DNA of 64,000 nucleotides. Origin: Flavihumibacter fluvii. GTDB lineage: Bacteria > Bacteroidota > Bacteroidia > Chitinophagales > Chitinophagaceae. The notes below the pieces were generated by a model. That model saw only the letters and a list, made by a program, of their open reading frames with translations, was not told the origin of the DNA and searched no databases. The DNA lies in contig NZ_CP092333.1 in assembly GCF_018595675.2 (NCBI RefSeq), positions 4,798,001-4,862,000 of the forward strand. The letters run 5' to 3'. The translations under genes were made by a program, and so were the position numbers. The first letter of the stretch is position 1. Every line of letters starts with the position of its first letter. Below, piece by piece: positions 63,954 to 64,000 of this stretch.

Positions 63954-64000
63954 TGCACAACCGGTGTTGATTTCTACAACGATTTGAAGGAAAACTTTTT

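Larger units (their letters stand above)
63519..64000. other. Gene-free right edge
   Basis: This 482-base stretch holds the pheT promoter (63588-63595) and a rightward -7-like box (63946-63953). No credible coding frame or RNA was recognised; the rest is AT-rich. It probably contains the leader of a gene beyond the edge. Confidence 0.5.

Noticed and set aside
1-64000. CRISPR array, insertion sequence or prophage
   Set aside because: I saw no regularly spaced direct repeats, transposase, integrase or phage structural gene.

Overview
The window reads as core chromosome of a Bacteroidota bacterium, most likely Chitinophagaceae or a close relative. The signs are: LpxC fused to FabZ, the type IX secretion regulator PorX, a DUF3098 gene after ftsX, a SusB-type GH97 enzyme, the DUF937-OmpA fusion, moderately AT-rich DNA, and many gene starts preceded by the Bacteroidota -7 box TAnnTTTG (one has the full TTTG-N19-TAnnTTTG form, before rplS). 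The taxon is inferred from gene content; no 16S gene is present. I see no prophage, insertion sequence, CRISPR array or rRNA.

Layout. 1-5.8 kb: DUF3098 (cut by the left edge) and ftsX, divergent from leuS, then two unassigned genes. 5.9-10.2 kb: a giant FG-GAP/ASPIC lipoprotein and a membrane-anchored GyrI-like protein, tail to tail. 10.3-15.8 kb: a tight four-gene disaccharide operon (SLC45/GPH-type transporter, GH100/GH133-like glycosidase, PfkB fructokinase, periplasmic GH97). 15.9-22.5 kb: M23 peptidase, DUF937-OmpA protein, marR between two near-identical palindromes, ruvB, an Omp85-like barrel, a lipoprotein and an orphan RprY-like regulator. 22.7-30.1 kb: HerA-like ATPase, recQ after copA, tsaE and alanine dehydrogenase. 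30.1-35.3 kb: lipid A block (HD hydrolase, lpxD, lpxC-fabZ, lpxA, lone ABC ATPase). 35.4-40.4 kb: porX, a small conserved gene, an MBL hydrolase, an HhH protein and an acyl-CoA dehydrogenase.

40.5-48.8 kb: proteostasis genes (clpX, two clpP, tig), a tandem Usp, an ECF sigma/membrane/outer-membrane cassette and tRNA-Leu(UAG). 48.9-55.1 kb: rel/spoT, purA, an Asp/Glu-rich protein, pabB-like chorismate enzyme and an ATC-hydrolase-like protein. 55.1-63.5 kb: lytic transglycosylase, gatA, tatA, rplS, rny, zapA, a coiled-coil gene and pheT. The last 0.48 kb has no gene but carries a rightward promoter-like box.

No complete new system stands out. The less ordinary items are the two palindromes around marR, two copies of a GTCTGACAC palindromic element 20 kb apart (one supplying a stop codon), an 11-bp inverted repeat inside gatA, an inverted GCAGTRA heptamer array overlapping the rny stop codon, the sucrose/maltose operon built around a short GH100-like enzyme, and probable leaderless promoters at porX and tsaE.
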